Below, piece by piece: positions 45,683-58,900 of a DNA stretch of 64,000 nucleotides. The notes below the pieces were generated by a model that did no database searches, was not told where the DNA came from, and saw only the letters and a program-made list of their open reading frames with translations. The translations under genes and the position numbers were made by a program. Every line of letters starts with the position of its first letter. Within the stretch, counting starts at the first letter, position 1. This stretch comes from Myxococcus guangdongensis (GTDB taxonomy: Bacteria > Myxococcota > Myxococcia > Myxococcales > Myxococcaceae): assembly GCF_024198255.1 (NCBI RefSeq), contig NZ_JAJVKW010000003.1, positions 868,001-932,000 of the forward strand. The letters run 5' to 3'.

Positions 45683-45704
45683 GGAAGTGCCCCTCGTGCT
45701 TCCG

Positions 45705-46088
45705 TCAGGGAGTGGGCTGCGCCGTGCGGCGCGTGAGGCGACACGACGGCTGTCCGCCAATCCATCGCTGGACCTTCAGCTCCAGCAGGTAGCGCCCCGG
45801 GCGCGTCATGGCCAACAGCGCCATCCGGTCGCACCGCGAGCCATGCTGGCTGGCGTCGTAGTACGCGGGGGAGGAGTAGAACTCGAACTCGAAGGTCCGG
45901 GGCGTGCTCTCGCCCTGGAGCACGCCCCGTATCTCGATGGTGTTGACCTCCGTGACGGCGTAGCTGTCCACCGTCTCGAAGACGTAGGGGACCTCCACCT
46001 GGGGCGTCTCGCTCCACGCCAGCGTCGAGGGCAGCAGCGCGGCCGCGGTCGACAGCACGAGGTTTCGGAGGACTCGACTCGGGGACAT
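45705..46088 (-). CDS. Small secreted protein
   Basis: A 127-residue exported protein starting MSPSRVLRNLVLSTAAALLP at ATG 46088, with signal-peptide cleavage expected near TLAWS-ET. The mature part is beta-rich (VEVPYVFETVDSYAV, TFEFEFYSSPAYYDASQ) with two cysteines. No family is recognised. It is 22 bp upstream of the repeat lipoprotein gene, so the two probably function together at the surface. Confidence 0.65.
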   Translation of the reverse strand: MSPSRVLRNLVLSTAAALLPSTLAWSETPQVEVPYVFETVDSYAVTEVNTIEIRGVLQGESTPRTFEFEFYSSPAYYDASQHGSRCDRMALLAMTRPGRYLLELKVQRWIGGQPSCRLTRRTAQPTP

Positions 46089-46256
46089 GTGGGGCAACCT
46101 GGGACGGGGGTGGGCAGGGCACACGAAGCCCCGCCGCATATACACCCCGGGGGGATTTTCCTGGCCTTTCCCCGGGATTTCCGGCCGGTCATCCAGGCGA
46201 CCGGAGGCCCACGCCGCGCCTTGTCATACGCGGGCGCCTGCAATACGCCTGAGGCC

Positions 46257-47663
<1,407 letters not shown>

Positions 47664-47678
47664 GCGGCGCGGCGCGCC

Positions 47679-48932
47679 TCAGGAGACGATGCGCGTCTTG
47701 ATGTCGGTGGTGAGGCCCGCGATGGCGTCACACACCGGGCGCGACACGTCCTGGTCCAGGTCCATCACCAGGTAGCCGATGTTGGCGTCCGTGCTGAGGA
47801 CCTGGGCGTGGATGTTGGCGTTCAAGTCCGAGACGATGCGGTTGATGTCGCGCAGCACGCCCGGGATGTTGCGGTGCACGTTGAGGATGCGGTGCGTGCC
47901 GGGGATGAGCGGCGCCTCCACCATGGGGAAGTTCACCGCGCCCGTCGTCGCACCCGTGCGGAAGAACTTGGAGAGGCTCACGGCCACCTCCTTGCCGATG
48001 GACGCCTGCGCCTCCTCGGTGGAGCCGCCGATGTGCGGCGTGAGCACCACGTTGGGCAGGTTCTGCAGCTCCGTCACGAAGCCGTCCGAGTTGCCCTCCG
48101 GCTCCTCGGGATACACGTCCACCGCGGCGCCGCCCAGGTGCTTGGACTTGAGCGCTGACGCCAGCGCGGCGATGTCCACCACCGTGCCCCGGCTGGCGTT
48201 GATGAGGCACGCGCCTCGCTTCATCTTCGCGAACTGCTCGGCGCCCATCATCATGTGCGTGGACGTCAGCGCCGGCACGTGCAGCGTGACGAAGTCCGAC
48301 TCGGCCAGCAGCTCGTCCAGCGTCGCCACCGAGCGCGAGTTGCCCAAGGGCAGCTTCGTCATCACGTCGAAGTACATCACCCGCATGCCCAGGGACTCGG
48401 CGAGCACGCCCAGCTGCGAGCCGATGTGGCCATAGCCGATGATGCCCAGCGTCTTGCCGCGCACCTCGTGGCTGCCGGTGGCCACCTTGCGCCACTGGCC
48501 GGTGTGCACCTCGCGGCTGCGGTCGAACAGCTGGCGCGTGAGGACGATGATCTCCGCGATGACCATCTCCGCCACGCTGCGCGTGTTGCTGAAGGGCGCG
48601 TTGAAGACGGGGATGCCGTGCGTGTTGGCGGACGTCAGGTCCACTTGATTGGTGCCGATGCAGAAGGCGCCGATGGCGAGCAGCTCCTCCGCGTGCACCA
48701 GCGCCTCCGGGGGCACTGTCGTCTTGCTGCGGATGCCGAGCAGGTGCACGCCCCGGAGCCGCTCCGCCAGCTCCGGCGGCTTGAGCGCGGAGCTGACGCG
48801 CTCCACCTGGAAGCCCTCGGCGGCGAGCAGCTCCTCGGCGGACGGGTGGATGTTCTCCAGCAGCAGGGCGCGGAACGGACCCTCGTTGAGAATCGGGCGC
48901 GTCGGGGACGGCGGGAACCGGGCAGTGCTCAT
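47679..48932 (-). CDS. serA: D-3-phosphoglycerate dehydrogenase
   Basis: A 417-residue enzyme of the short (E. coli-like) SerA type, catalysing the first step of serine synthesis from 3-phosphoglycerate with NAD. Motifs are SNTRSVAEMVIAEI, the Rossmann loop GIIGYGHIGSQLG, LINASRGTVVD, and catalytic His in LTPHIGGSTEEAQ. A C-terminal ACT domain (about 345-417, GVLRDINRIVSDLNANI) suggests serine feedback inhibition. The start ATG at 48932 encodes MSTARFPPSP, slightly longer than E. coli. The convergent flavodehydrogenase probably recycles its by-product D-2-hydroxyglutarate. Confidence 0.95.
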   Translation of the reverse strand: MSTARFPPSPTRPILNEGPFRALLLENIHPSAEELLAAEGFQVERVSSALKPPELAERLRGVHLLGIRSKTTVPPEALVHAEELLAIGAFCIGTNQVDLTSANTHGIPVFNAPFSNTRSVAEMVIAEIIVLTRQLFDRSREVHTGQWRKVATGSHEVRGKTLGIIGYGHIGSQLGVLAESLGMRVMYFDVMTKLPLGNSRSVATLDELLAESDFVTLHVPALTSTHMMMGAEQFAKMKRGACLINASRGTVVDIAALASALKSKHLGGAAVDVYPEEPEGNSDGFVTELQNLPNVVLTPHIGGSTEEAQASIGKEVAVSLSKFFRTGATTGAVNFPMVEAPLIPGTHRILNVHRNIPGVLRDINRIVSDLNANIHAQVLSTDANIGYLVMDLDQDVSRPVCDAIAGLTTDIKTRIVS

Positions 48933-49059
48933 GTCGCCGTGCGTTATTCCCGGGCCTCCGGAGTGTCAAGCGCGGGGTGAGCAGGCGGGACGGCCCGGTG
49001 TCTCGGGCTGGCCGGCCGCTGGCCCGCCGTGCATGGAGGGAGTGGCCCCGAAGACAGAA

Positions 49060-49090
49060 GCGGGCGGCCCGTCATCCACGGACCGCCCGC
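49060..49090 (-). terminator. Terminator hairpin after the protease gene
   Basis: Stem GCGGGCGGCCCG / CGGACCGCCCGC with one mismatch and a 7-base loop, 34 bp after the protease stop on the minus strand, followed there by TTCTGTCTTC. Confidence 0.7.
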
Positions 49091-49123
49091 CTCGGTGAGT
49101 CAGGTGCCTTGCGTCAGCGGGGA

Positions 49124-50782
49124 CTACCGGAGCGTCCAGGCCACCGTGCCGGAGCAGGTGGAGGCGCCGTAGCAGCCGGCGCGAATCTGGTACGTCCCAC
49201 CCGCGCCCGTGGGCACGGTGTAGGTGGCGTGGGACAGCGAGCCGCAGGCGTCGTCGTTGCTGGTCACCTGCTGACCCGCGCTGTTGTACAGACGCAGCAG
49301 GGTGTCGCCGGTGCCGGTGGCGCCCGACACCGTGCAGGTCCCGAAGGACAGCGACTGGCCGGCGGTGAGGGTGATGTCCTGGTTGATGGTGCCCGTGCGC
49401 GCGCTGTTGGTGGCGGTGGCGGAGAAGTCGAACGCGCCGCTGGTGGGCGCGGGGGTGGAGCCGCCACCCTCGAGCTTCCAGGCCACGGTGCCCGAGCAGG
49501 TGGTGGTGTCGTAGCAGCCCGCGCGGACCTCGTAGGTGCCGGCGGACGTCGCGGTGAAGCTCAGCTGGGAGCCGCGGCCGTTGCACGCGTCGTCGTTCTC
49601 CGCGACCTGCAGGCCGCTCGGGCCGAACAGGCGCAGGTACGAGTCACCGACGACGGCCGCGTCCGGCACGCCGCAGGTGCCCACGGTGATTTTCTGCCCC
49701 GCCGTCAGCGTCACCGCCTTGTTGGTGGTGTTGGCCGTGGCGCTGTAGGTGTTCTGCGCGGAGAAGGTGAAGGTGGTGCCGCCCGTCGGAGGCGGCGTGG
49801 TGCCGCACAGGCGCTGGCTGGTGGCCACGCGGCACAGCGCGGTGATGGCGGGCTGCACGTAGGTGATGCCCTCTCCGCCGCAGCCCGTCTCGGGGCAGTT
49901 GTTGACGACCCTGCAGCTGCCGCTGCTGACGTAGTCGTTGGCGCCGCGCACCAGGATGCCCGCCACGGTGTAGCCGTCCGTCTCGTAGACGCCCGAGCCG
50001 GAGTTGCCCTCGAAGGTGTCCGTGGTGGCGACGAAGTAGTCCAGCGTGCTGGCGCGCGCCGTGCGCACCTTGCCGCCCGAATCAATCTTGAAGGGGATGC
50101 CGCTGCCCGAGCCGATGACGGCCACGCCGGCGCCGACCGCCAGGGCGGTGTTGCCTGCGCGCACGGGCGCGGGGGTGAAGCGCGGCGCGGCGGAGCGGTC
50201 CAGTCGGACGATGGCGTAGTCGAGCATGGGGCTGCCGCTGTCGTCCAGCCGCTGCGTGACGATGGACTTGCAGGAGAAGATGTCCGCCGTCGTCACCTTC
50301 TGCAGCGTGTCGGGGCCCGTGTTGTAGAAGTTGAAGACGAAGCGCGTGTCCGCGCAGTCCGCCGCGGTCTCGATGCAGTGGCCCGCCGTCAGCACCAGGT
50401 CGTCGTCGATGAGCGTGCCGGAGCACCACGCCGCCGCCGGGTCGTTCCGGAAGCGCTGGTTGGTGCACAGGTTCTCGTACTCGCCCAGCGTATAGGCGAA
50501 GAAGCCGACGTCGTCCGGGTCGGTGGTGTCGAGCATGTCCGGGGACATCAGCGCCACGGTGGACTGCTCGGCGCGCTGGCGCAGCGTGGCGTTCGAGTGC
50601 GCGTACACGTCGAAGCGGTCATCCGTGCCGTACACCACGGGGCTCTCGCCGGAGCCCGTCTCCTCCGGAACCTCCGGCTCACCCGTTTGGGACGCGGGGC
50701 CCGGCTGACAGGCGGTGACGGCGACAGAACACAGGAGCGCGCCCAAGAGCTGCCGGGCGGCGCCATTCCGGATGTGGTGCAT
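49124..50782 (-). CDS. Trypsin-like serine protease lipoprotein with two C-terminal PPC-like domains
   Basis: A 552-residue exported protease. The signal peptide ends in VAVTAC, a lipobox. The S1 domain (about 45-320) has the full triad: His135 in LTAGHC, Asp in LDYAIVRLD and Ser261 in FEGNSGSGVY. An added Cys-rich segment (CRVVNNCPETGCGGEG) precedes two tandem ~105-residue domains. These repeat with NDDAC, GTY(E/Q)(V/I)RAGCY and CSGTVAW, like bacterial pre-peptidase (PPC) beta-sandwiches. It probably acts on extracellular proteins, as expected for a predatory bacterium (inference). It is monocistronic, with a terminator. Confidence 0.9.
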   Translation of the reverse strand: MHHIRNGAARQLLGALLCSVAVTACQPGPASQTGEPEVPEETGSGESPVVYGTDDRFDVYAHSNATLRQRAEQSTVALMSPDMLDTTDPDDVGFFAYTLGEYENLCTNQRFRNDPAAAWCSGTLIDDDLVLTAGHCIETAADCADTRFVFNFYNTGPDTLQKVTTADIFSCKSIVTQRLDDSGSPMLDYAIVRLDRSAAPRFTPAPVRAGNTALAVGAGVAVIGSGSGIPFKIDSGGKVRTARASTLDYFVATTDTFEGNSGSGVYETDGYTVAGILVRGANDYVSSGSCRVVNNCPETGCGGEGITYVQPAITALCRVATSQRLCGTTPPPTGGTTFTFSAQNTYSATANTTNKAVTLTAGQKITVGTCGVPDAAVVGDSYLRLFGPSGLQVAENDDACNGRGSQLSFTATSAGTYEVRAGCYDTTTCSGTVAWKLEGGGSTPAPTSGAFDFSATATNSARTGTINQDITLTAGQSLSFGTCTVSGATGTGDTLLRLYNSAGQQVTSNDDACGSLSHATYTVPTGAGGTYQIRAGCYGASTCSGTVAWTLR

Positions 50783-50810
50783 GAAGAGACGACTCCTGAA
50801 GTGGAACGGG

Positions 50811-50832
50811 CCCGCCCGGAAGGACGGGCGGG
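50811..50832 (-). terminator. Terminator-like hairpin after the SpoIIAA-like gene
   Basis: Perfect 8-bp stem CCCGCCCG / CGGGCGGG with a 6-base loop, in the gap between the SpoIIAA-like stop (50880) and the protease start (50782). Confidence 0.5.
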
Positions 50833-50879
50833 GCTCACACTCTACCGGAGACGTCGGTGCCGCGCAGGGCGGGAACGGC

Positions 50880-51257
50880 TCATTCCGCCTCGGGGTTGCG
50901 CAGCCACTCCAGGGCTTCCGGCTTCGTCTCGAACGTGCGGGTGGGGATGGTGAGCATGGCCCGCTTCGTCATCCGCCACGCCTGGAGGCCGGAGGGGGCG
51001 TCACTGACGACCCGCGCCGAGCGCTTCATCCCGTGCAGCTGCGCGTACGCGTTGAGCGCCGCCATGGAGGCCACCACGTCGGTGGGCATCACCCGCAGCT
51101 GGGACTGGTCCACCAGCGCGGACCACTCCCCCGCGAAGCCGACAATCGCCTTCTTCACCTCCGTGAGGTACTCGGTGAGGTCCGCCGAGGTGACCTGCGG
51201 GGGATAGACGACCTCGAGGATTCGGTCCTGCGCGTGAACGGTGATCTGGAATGGCAT
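50880..51257 (-). CDS. SpoIIAA/STAS-like protein
   Basis: A 125-residue cytoplasmic protein with an alternating strand/helix pattern (ILEVVYPPQVTSADLTEYL, then AGEWSALVDQSQLRVMP, AWRMTKRAMLTIP, KPEALEWLRN). It fits the SpoIIAA/STAS-like small domain family. These domains act as anti-anti-sigma factors or phosphorylation-controlled switches, but many orphan copies have unknown partners. No conserved phosphorylatable Ser is obvious, so classical anti-anti-sigma function is doubtful. It stands alone. Confidence 0.7.
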   Translation of the reverse strand: MPFQITVHAQDRILEVVYPPQVTSADLTEYLTEVKKAIVGFAGEWSALVDQSQLRVMPTDVVASMAALNAYAQLHGMKRSARVVSDAPSGLQAWRMTKRAMLTIPTRTFETKPEALEWLRNPEAE

Positions 51258-51341
51258 GGGCGGTGACGGCTCCGAAGGCGCGCCATCCTAGCCTCAGCCG
51301 GTGACACTCCGATACCCGACGCTTCACCTGCCCTCGAAGAC

Positions 51342-51359
51342 GGGTGGCCCAAGCCACCC
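51342..51359. other. Short hairpin
   Basis: Perfect 7-bp stem GGGTGGC / GCCACCC with a CCAA tetraloop, in the divergent gap between the SpoIIAA-like gene and the small secreted protein gene. Purpose unknown; it could be part of the leader of either transcript. Confidence 0.35.
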
Positions 51360-51474
51360 TGTCCAGAAGCGCCGGGAATGTCAGACCCCCCGGCTAGTGA
51401 CGTCCCTGCCGCCGAACCGGTACTGGCCTGCGTCGTAGGGCGTGGCTGGCGGTTCGAGCCGGCAAGGGGGTTAC

Positions 51475-51828
51475 ATGAACAGGAAGCTGTATGTCCTGGG
51501 CGCGGTGCTGGGCACCGTGCCGGGGCTGCTGCCGGGAGCCTGTCCGCCGCGGGGGATGCCCGCCGGAGAGGCACGACGGGAAGCCCAGGCGCCGGTGTCG
51601 GCGCATGGCAAGGGCAGGACGGAGCGCCGGGCCGTGGTGGCTCCGCCCGAGGCTCCCAAGGCCGTCCGGAGCGAGGACGCACGAGCGATAGGCGCGCGGG
51701 AGACGGAGGCACCTCGTCACCCGTGCGAGCTGATGACGGTGGTGAAGGTCCCCTGCGATGAGCGCCTGGAGACCTGCGAGTACACGTACTGGGAGTGCCC
51801 GGCGGCGGTGAACCCGCTCCAGGCCTGA
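51475..51828 (+). CDS. Small secreted Cys-containing protein
   Basis: A 117-residue exported protein starting MNRKLYVLGAVLGTVPGLL at ATG 51475, with AAGGGGG upstream. The signal peptide may end at LLPGAC, a weak lipobox. The middle is charged and low-complexity. The C-terminal 35 residues hold four cysteines (HPCELMTVVKVPCDERLETC, then WEC), which probably form disulfides. It precedes the pseudokinase gene by 25 bp, so the two are likely cotranscribed. No family is recognised. Confidence 0.6.
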   Translation: MNRKLYVLGAVLGTVPGLLPGACPPRGMPAGEARREAQAPVSAHGKGRTERRAVVAPPEAPKAVRSEDARAIGARETEAPRHPCELMTVVKVPCDERLETCEYTYWECPAAVNPLQA

Positions 51829-52820
51829 AGAAAGTCGAAGAGCGAGGCCCCTCATGATGCGCACCGACCGACAGGCAAGCCCGAGCATCCCCACGGCCTG
51901 GGGCGCGGACCCGCTCGTCGGGCAGGTGTTGCAGGGCCGTTACCAACTGGTGGCGCCGCTGGAGGGGCCGGGCACGCAGCGGGTGTACCGGGCCCTCCAG
52001 CTCCCGCTGGAGCGGACCGTGGCCGTGCGCGTGCTGGCCGCGCCCTTCGAGGACCTGGAGGCGCCGCGCCGCTTCTTCCAGGAGGCCCGTGCCGCGGCCA
52101 GGCTCGCCCATCCCCACACCGTCACCGTGCTGGACGCGGGGCGGCTGGAGGATGGGACGCTGTTCGTGGCCACGGAGTGGCTGGAGGGGCGCACGCTGCA
52201 GGACGTGCTCGCCTCGGGGCCGCTGCCGTGGCCGCGGGCGGTGGCGTGGGCCCGGGCGCTGGGGCGCTCCCTGCGTCAGGCGCACCAGCGAGGCGTGGTG
52301 CACGGAGACGTGTCCCCGGGCAACGTCGTGCTGGTGGAGGAGGCGGGGGCGCACGTGAAGCTGCGCGGCTTCGGGCGCACGCGCCCCGTGATGTCGGAGT
52401 CGGCGCGGCTGTCGGTGCGGGAGCTGACCGAAGGGGACGCGGGGCTCGGCTCGCCCGCGTACATGGCGCCGGAGCGGGCGCGCCACGTGGCCGACGCGCG
52501 CGGGGACATCTACTCGCTGGGCGTGGTGCTCTTCCACATGCTGATGGGGCGGGTGCCGTTCGAGTCGGAGGACCTGCTCGAGCTGGTCTTCGCCCATCAC
52601 AAGGAGCCGCCTCCGCGCTTCTCGGAGCTGCGGCCGGAGCTGGCCGTGCCGGAAGCGGTGGAGGCGGTGGTGCGGCGGTGTCTGGAGAAGCGCCCCGAGC
52701 AGCGCTTCGCGTCCATGGAGGCCCTGTTGGAGGCGCTCGGGGACGTGGCGTCACGTCAGGTGGTGCCCGAGGAGGATGCGCCGGTGCGCGCGGCTTCGGA
52801 CGCGCACCGGACGCGAGGGC

Positions 52821-54782
<1,962 letters not shown>

Positions 54783-54958
54783 GGTGGACTCCAATGGGGG
54801 TGTGGAACCCGGAAGCGGCGCCGCCGTCCGGTGTCCCACCTTGTACACGAATGACGTCGGGCGGGATTGCATGCGCTCGCGAGCCCGCCTCGGGGAGCGA
54901 GCGGGCGAGGGTCTTTCACGGGAAGAGGAGCCGGGGCCCTCCGGGGTTGTGTTGGACG

Positions 54959-55987
54959 ATGCAAGACCCCCAGAGGACACCGGTCCGACGCGCGCCCGCC
55001 CCTGCCAGTCACCGCGAGCGCAATCAACTCGTCCTGCCCGTCCCGGAGCGACCCGTGGAGGAGGCGCTCGTGGAGGCGCGCGTGTGGCTCGACGGCATGC
55101 ACGCGCGGATGCTGGAGGCCGACGACGACGTGCTGCACCAGGACATGCACTCGCTGCACCTGGGCCTGCTCTCGCTGCGACGGCGTTGGAGCCAGGAGGA
55201 CTGGAAGGCCTTCTGTCAGGACACCGCGCGCAAGCACCCGCTGCGCTCGTTCCTGCACCAGTGTCCCTTCACCCGACGCGCCTTCGAGCGGCCCCGGGGT
55301 TACGCGGGCGACGCGGCGCTCATCGACTACCTGTACCTGGACCGCGCTGCGGACGAGCTCCACGCGGGCCGGGAAATCTATCGGTACATGCACCAGCAGC
55401 CCAGCGCGGTGAGCGTGCGCGAGCGCCGGGATTTGCTCGCGCGGCAGCTCGACGCCACGGCCGAGCGGGTGCCGGGCGAGGCGCGAGTCCTCTCCGTGGC
55501 GTGTGGCCATCTGCGCGAGGCGGAGGCCTCGGCGGCCGTGCGGGAGCGGCGCGTGCGGGAGCTCATCGCGTTCGACCAGGATGCGCTGAGCCTGGCGGAA
55601 ATCTCCCACCACCAGCCGCTGGACGTGGTGAAGCCGCACTGCGGCTCGGTGCGCGCGCTGCTCGCTGGCAAGGAGTCCTTCGCGGACCTGGACTTCGTCT
55701 ACTCCGCGGGCCTGTATGACTACCTGTCCGACTCCGTCGCCACGCGGCTGACGGGGCTGCTCTTCAACATGCTGCGCGCACAGGGGCGGCTCCTGGTGGC
55801 CAACTTCGCGCGCTTCCCTCCGGAGACCGGCTACATGGAGGCCTTCATGGACTGGTGGCTCCTGTACCGCGAGGAGGATGAGCTGCGCGGCTTCCTCGGC
55901 GAGGTGCCGCTGGACCGGCTCGACTCCGTGCGGCTGTTCCGCGACGGCCAGGACAACGTCATCTACCTGGAGCTCGTGCGGCGCTGA
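54959..55987 (+). CDS. SAM-dependent methyltransferase (PhcB-like group)
   Basis: A 342-residue class I methyltransferase starting MQDPQRTPVRRAP at ATG 54959. An N-terminal helical region (30-100) with CPFTRRAF and ERPRGYAGDAA (102-120) precedes the Rossmann domain. Motif I is VLSVACGHLREAEA (about 177-190) and motif II LIAFDQDALS. The CP..RA / GYAGD segment recalls proteins annotated as 3-hydroxypalmitate methyl ester synthesis (PhcB-like), which make fatty-acid methyl ester signals, but this is a tentative reading. The stop is 4 bp from the stop of the convergent kinase hybrid gene. Confidence 0.75.
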   Translation: MQDPQRTPVRRAPAPASHRERNQLVLPVPERPVEEALVEARVWLDGMHARMLEADDDVLHQDMHSLHLGLLSLRRRWSQEDWKAFCQDTARKHPLRSFLHQCPFTRRAFERPRGYAGDAALIDYLYLDRAADELHAGREIYRYMHQQPSAVSVRERRDLLARQLDATAERVPGEARVLSVACGHLREAEASAAVRERRVRELIAFDQDALSLAEISHHQPLDVVKPHCGSVRALLAGKESFADLDFVYSAGLYDYLSDSVATRLTGLLFNMLRAQGRLLVANFARFPPETGYMEAFMDWWLLYREEDELRGFLGEVPLDRLDSVRLFRDGQDNVIYLELVRR

Positions 55988-55991
55988 CGCT

Positions 55992-58900
55992 TCAGTGCAC
56001 CGGTGGGCCCGGGGACTCCTGCTGCGAGGAGGGCCCGGAGCAGGGCAGGGTGACGGTGAAGGTGGAGCCCTCGCCCGGCGTGCTCTCCACGTCGATGGCG
56101 CCGCCCAGCGCCTGGACGATTTCGCGGACAATCCACAGGCCCAGCCCGAAGCCGCCGTAGTGGCGCACGGACACCGCGCGCTCGAAGCGGCCGAAGATGC
56201 GCGCGCGGTCCTCGTCGGCGATGCCGATGCCGAAGTCGCGCACCCGCAGCAGCGCGAGCCCGTTCTTCTCCTCGCGCAGGGTGATTTCAATCGGCTGGCC
56301 CGCGCCGTACTTCATCGCGTTGGAGAGGAGGTTGCCCACCACCTGCTCCAGTCGCATCGCGTCCCAGGAGCCGGTGAGCCGGGGGGCGTGTGCGTCGAGC
56401 CGCACCGGGCACTCCGCGCGCACGAGCGCCTCGCGGCTGCGCTCGAGCTGGCCCTGGACGAGCGCCACCAGGTCCACCTCCGAGAGCTTGATGTGCAGCT
56501 GCCCCTGGGCGAGCCGGGAGATGTCCAGCAAGTCACTCACCAGTCGCCCCAAGCGCTGCGTCTGCGCGGAGGCGGACTCCAGCTTGGTGGAGAGCTTGCG
56601 CGGGGACAGGCCCGCGTCACCGCTGGCGCGCGCCTGGGCCTGGAGGCCCTGGATGTGGAGCTGCAGCGAGGTGAGCGGCGTCTTCAACTCGTGGGCGGCG
56701 ATGGAGAGGAAGTCGTCGCGGCGGCGCACCGCCTCCTGCTCGGCCTCGAAGTTCTCCGCGTTCTCCAGGGCGGTGCCCGCGAGCACGGTGACGAACTCCG
56801 TCAGGTGCTCCTCCACCTCGCCGAACAGGGCGCCCACCTGACGGTGCGTGGCCAGGACGCAGGCCACCGTCTTGCCCCGGACCTGGAGCGGCGCGCACAA
56901 CAGCGAGCGGACCCCGAGCAGCTCCATGCTCTCGCTCGCCCCGCCCGGAAGTCCCTGGCCCATCACGGTGATGCGGCCCGTCTCCATCGCGCGGGAGAGG
57001 GCGGTGCGGCTGGGGCCCTCGGTGTCCTCGTCCTCGGACAGCTCGCGCGGGTCCACGATGGCGCAGTGCTCGGCGCGCAACAGCTCCAGCATGGACTGGC
57101 GCACCGCCTCGAACACCGCCTCGCGGGACAGCGCCGACGCGAGCCGTCTCCCCGCCTCCAGCACGCGCGGGAAGCGGTCCACCAGCGAGAGCGCGCGGGT
57201 GCCCCCCGGCTCCACGACTTCGGGCGAGAGGCCCTCCTCCATCTCCGCCAGCTCACGCGTGGCCAGCGACAGGTCGGCCTCCGCGCCGGGCCAGCCGAGC
57301 GCGCGGCCCAGCTCTCCTCGCGCCTTCAGGCTCCGGGCGTGCTCGTGGCGCATCTTCAAGTCGCGCGCCGACTGGAGGGACTGCTCGAGCCAGCTTCGGG
57401 CCTGGCGCTCCTGGCCTCGCAGCGCGGCGACGAGGGCCCGCTCGCGCAGGGCATGAGGGAGGTTGTTGCGGTAGGTGCGCGCGAGGGCATGCGCGTCCTT
57501 CGCCGTCTTCTCGGCGCGCTCGAGCAGGGCGCGGCGTCGCGCGGCTGCAAGGGGCGAGGTGGTCTCCGCGAGCTGGCGCAGCGCGGTGGCGAGCAGCGGG
57601 GTGATGGGGGCCACGTACTCCTGACGCAGGTGGGCCTCGTCGACGAGCCGCGCGGCCCGCTCCAGCACCGCCACCGCGCCCGCCGCGTCGCCCTGACGCA
57701 TCCGATGGAGGGCGTCCGCCTGGAGCACGCCCGCGAAGCTCTGCGGGTCCGGCTGGTCCGGGTTGTTCAGCTCGCCTTCGAGAAGCGTGCCCGGCAGCCT
57801 CCCGTCGGACGCCTTGGCCCAGGCCTCCAGGCCCAGCCGCACCGAGTAGCGGTCTCCCAGCGCCAGCGCGGCCGCGTGCAGTCGCTGGCTGGTCTCCAGC
57901 GACTCGCGCAGCCGGCCCAGGCGGTAGAGGGCCATGGCCACCTGGAACGTGGCGTTGTTCACCTCCCACGGGTCTCCGGTGCGCTCGAGCAGGCGGATGG
58001 CCTGGGTGCACTTCTCGATGCAGTCGTCGAAGCGCGAGGAGGCGTAGCAGGCGAGCCCATAGAAGTGCAGCGTCTGGCCCTGGCCCCAGATGTCATTCTG
58101 CTCCTGGCGCAGGGACAGCGACTTCTCCGCGTACGCATAGGCCCGCTCGAACCAGGGCAGGGTGGTCAGCGCGGGCGAGTGCTCCGAGTACGCCTGCGCC
58201 AGCTCGGGCGTGGGCGGATAGCGCTCTGCGAGGTTCAAGTCCCTGAGGTGCGCCCACAACACCGCCGCGCGGCCCCGTCGGTACCAGTAGCCATACGCGA
58301 GCCGGCTGTAGAGCCGCACGGCCTGGAGGTCCTCGGTGCCTCCCTCGATGGGACGACGCGCGAGGAACCACCTCGGCGCCACCGTGTGCGCGGCCTGCGC
58401 GAGGATTTCCCACGCGGCGCTCGCGCCGGTGAGCACGCCTCGGGGCGGCACCCAGCGTCCCATCAGCTTCAGGCCCTGCTCCAGCGCGAGCGTCGCCTCG
58501 CCGAAGTCGCCGCGCTTGAAGGCGAGCTCGCCCAACTGGCCGAGGATGCGCGCCTGCTCCTGCTTCTCCCTCGCAAGCGACTGCGCGCGCTCCAGTTGCT
58601 GACGGGACTCCTCGTAGCGGCCGCGCAGCATGAGGACGTTGCCCAGGCCCGCCGCGACGCGGAAGCGGATGCTCGCGTCCGCGTCCGCCGCGCCGCGCTC
58701 GGCGATGCGGTAGTTGAGCTCCGCGGACTCCAGCGCGAACCTCCCGCGCGCCAGCTCCGCCGCGATGAGCGCGTGGGGCAGCGCCTGCGTGTCCTCACCC
58801 GCGGCGTCGAAGTGGTAGGCCAGCTCGAACGAGTCCTTCGTCGGCTGGGCCGCCGCCGAGCGCGCCGCCTGTCGGTGCAGCTCCCGCCGTCTCTGCGGCG

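Noticed and set aside
44183-45736. 517-codon open frame opposite the repeat lipoprotein gene
   Set aside because: Shadow of the repeated coding sequence; composition unlike a real protein.
51400-51475. GGTTCGAGCC sequence resembling a tRNA T-arm
   Set aside because: No acceptor stem, D-arm or anticodon arm can be built around it.
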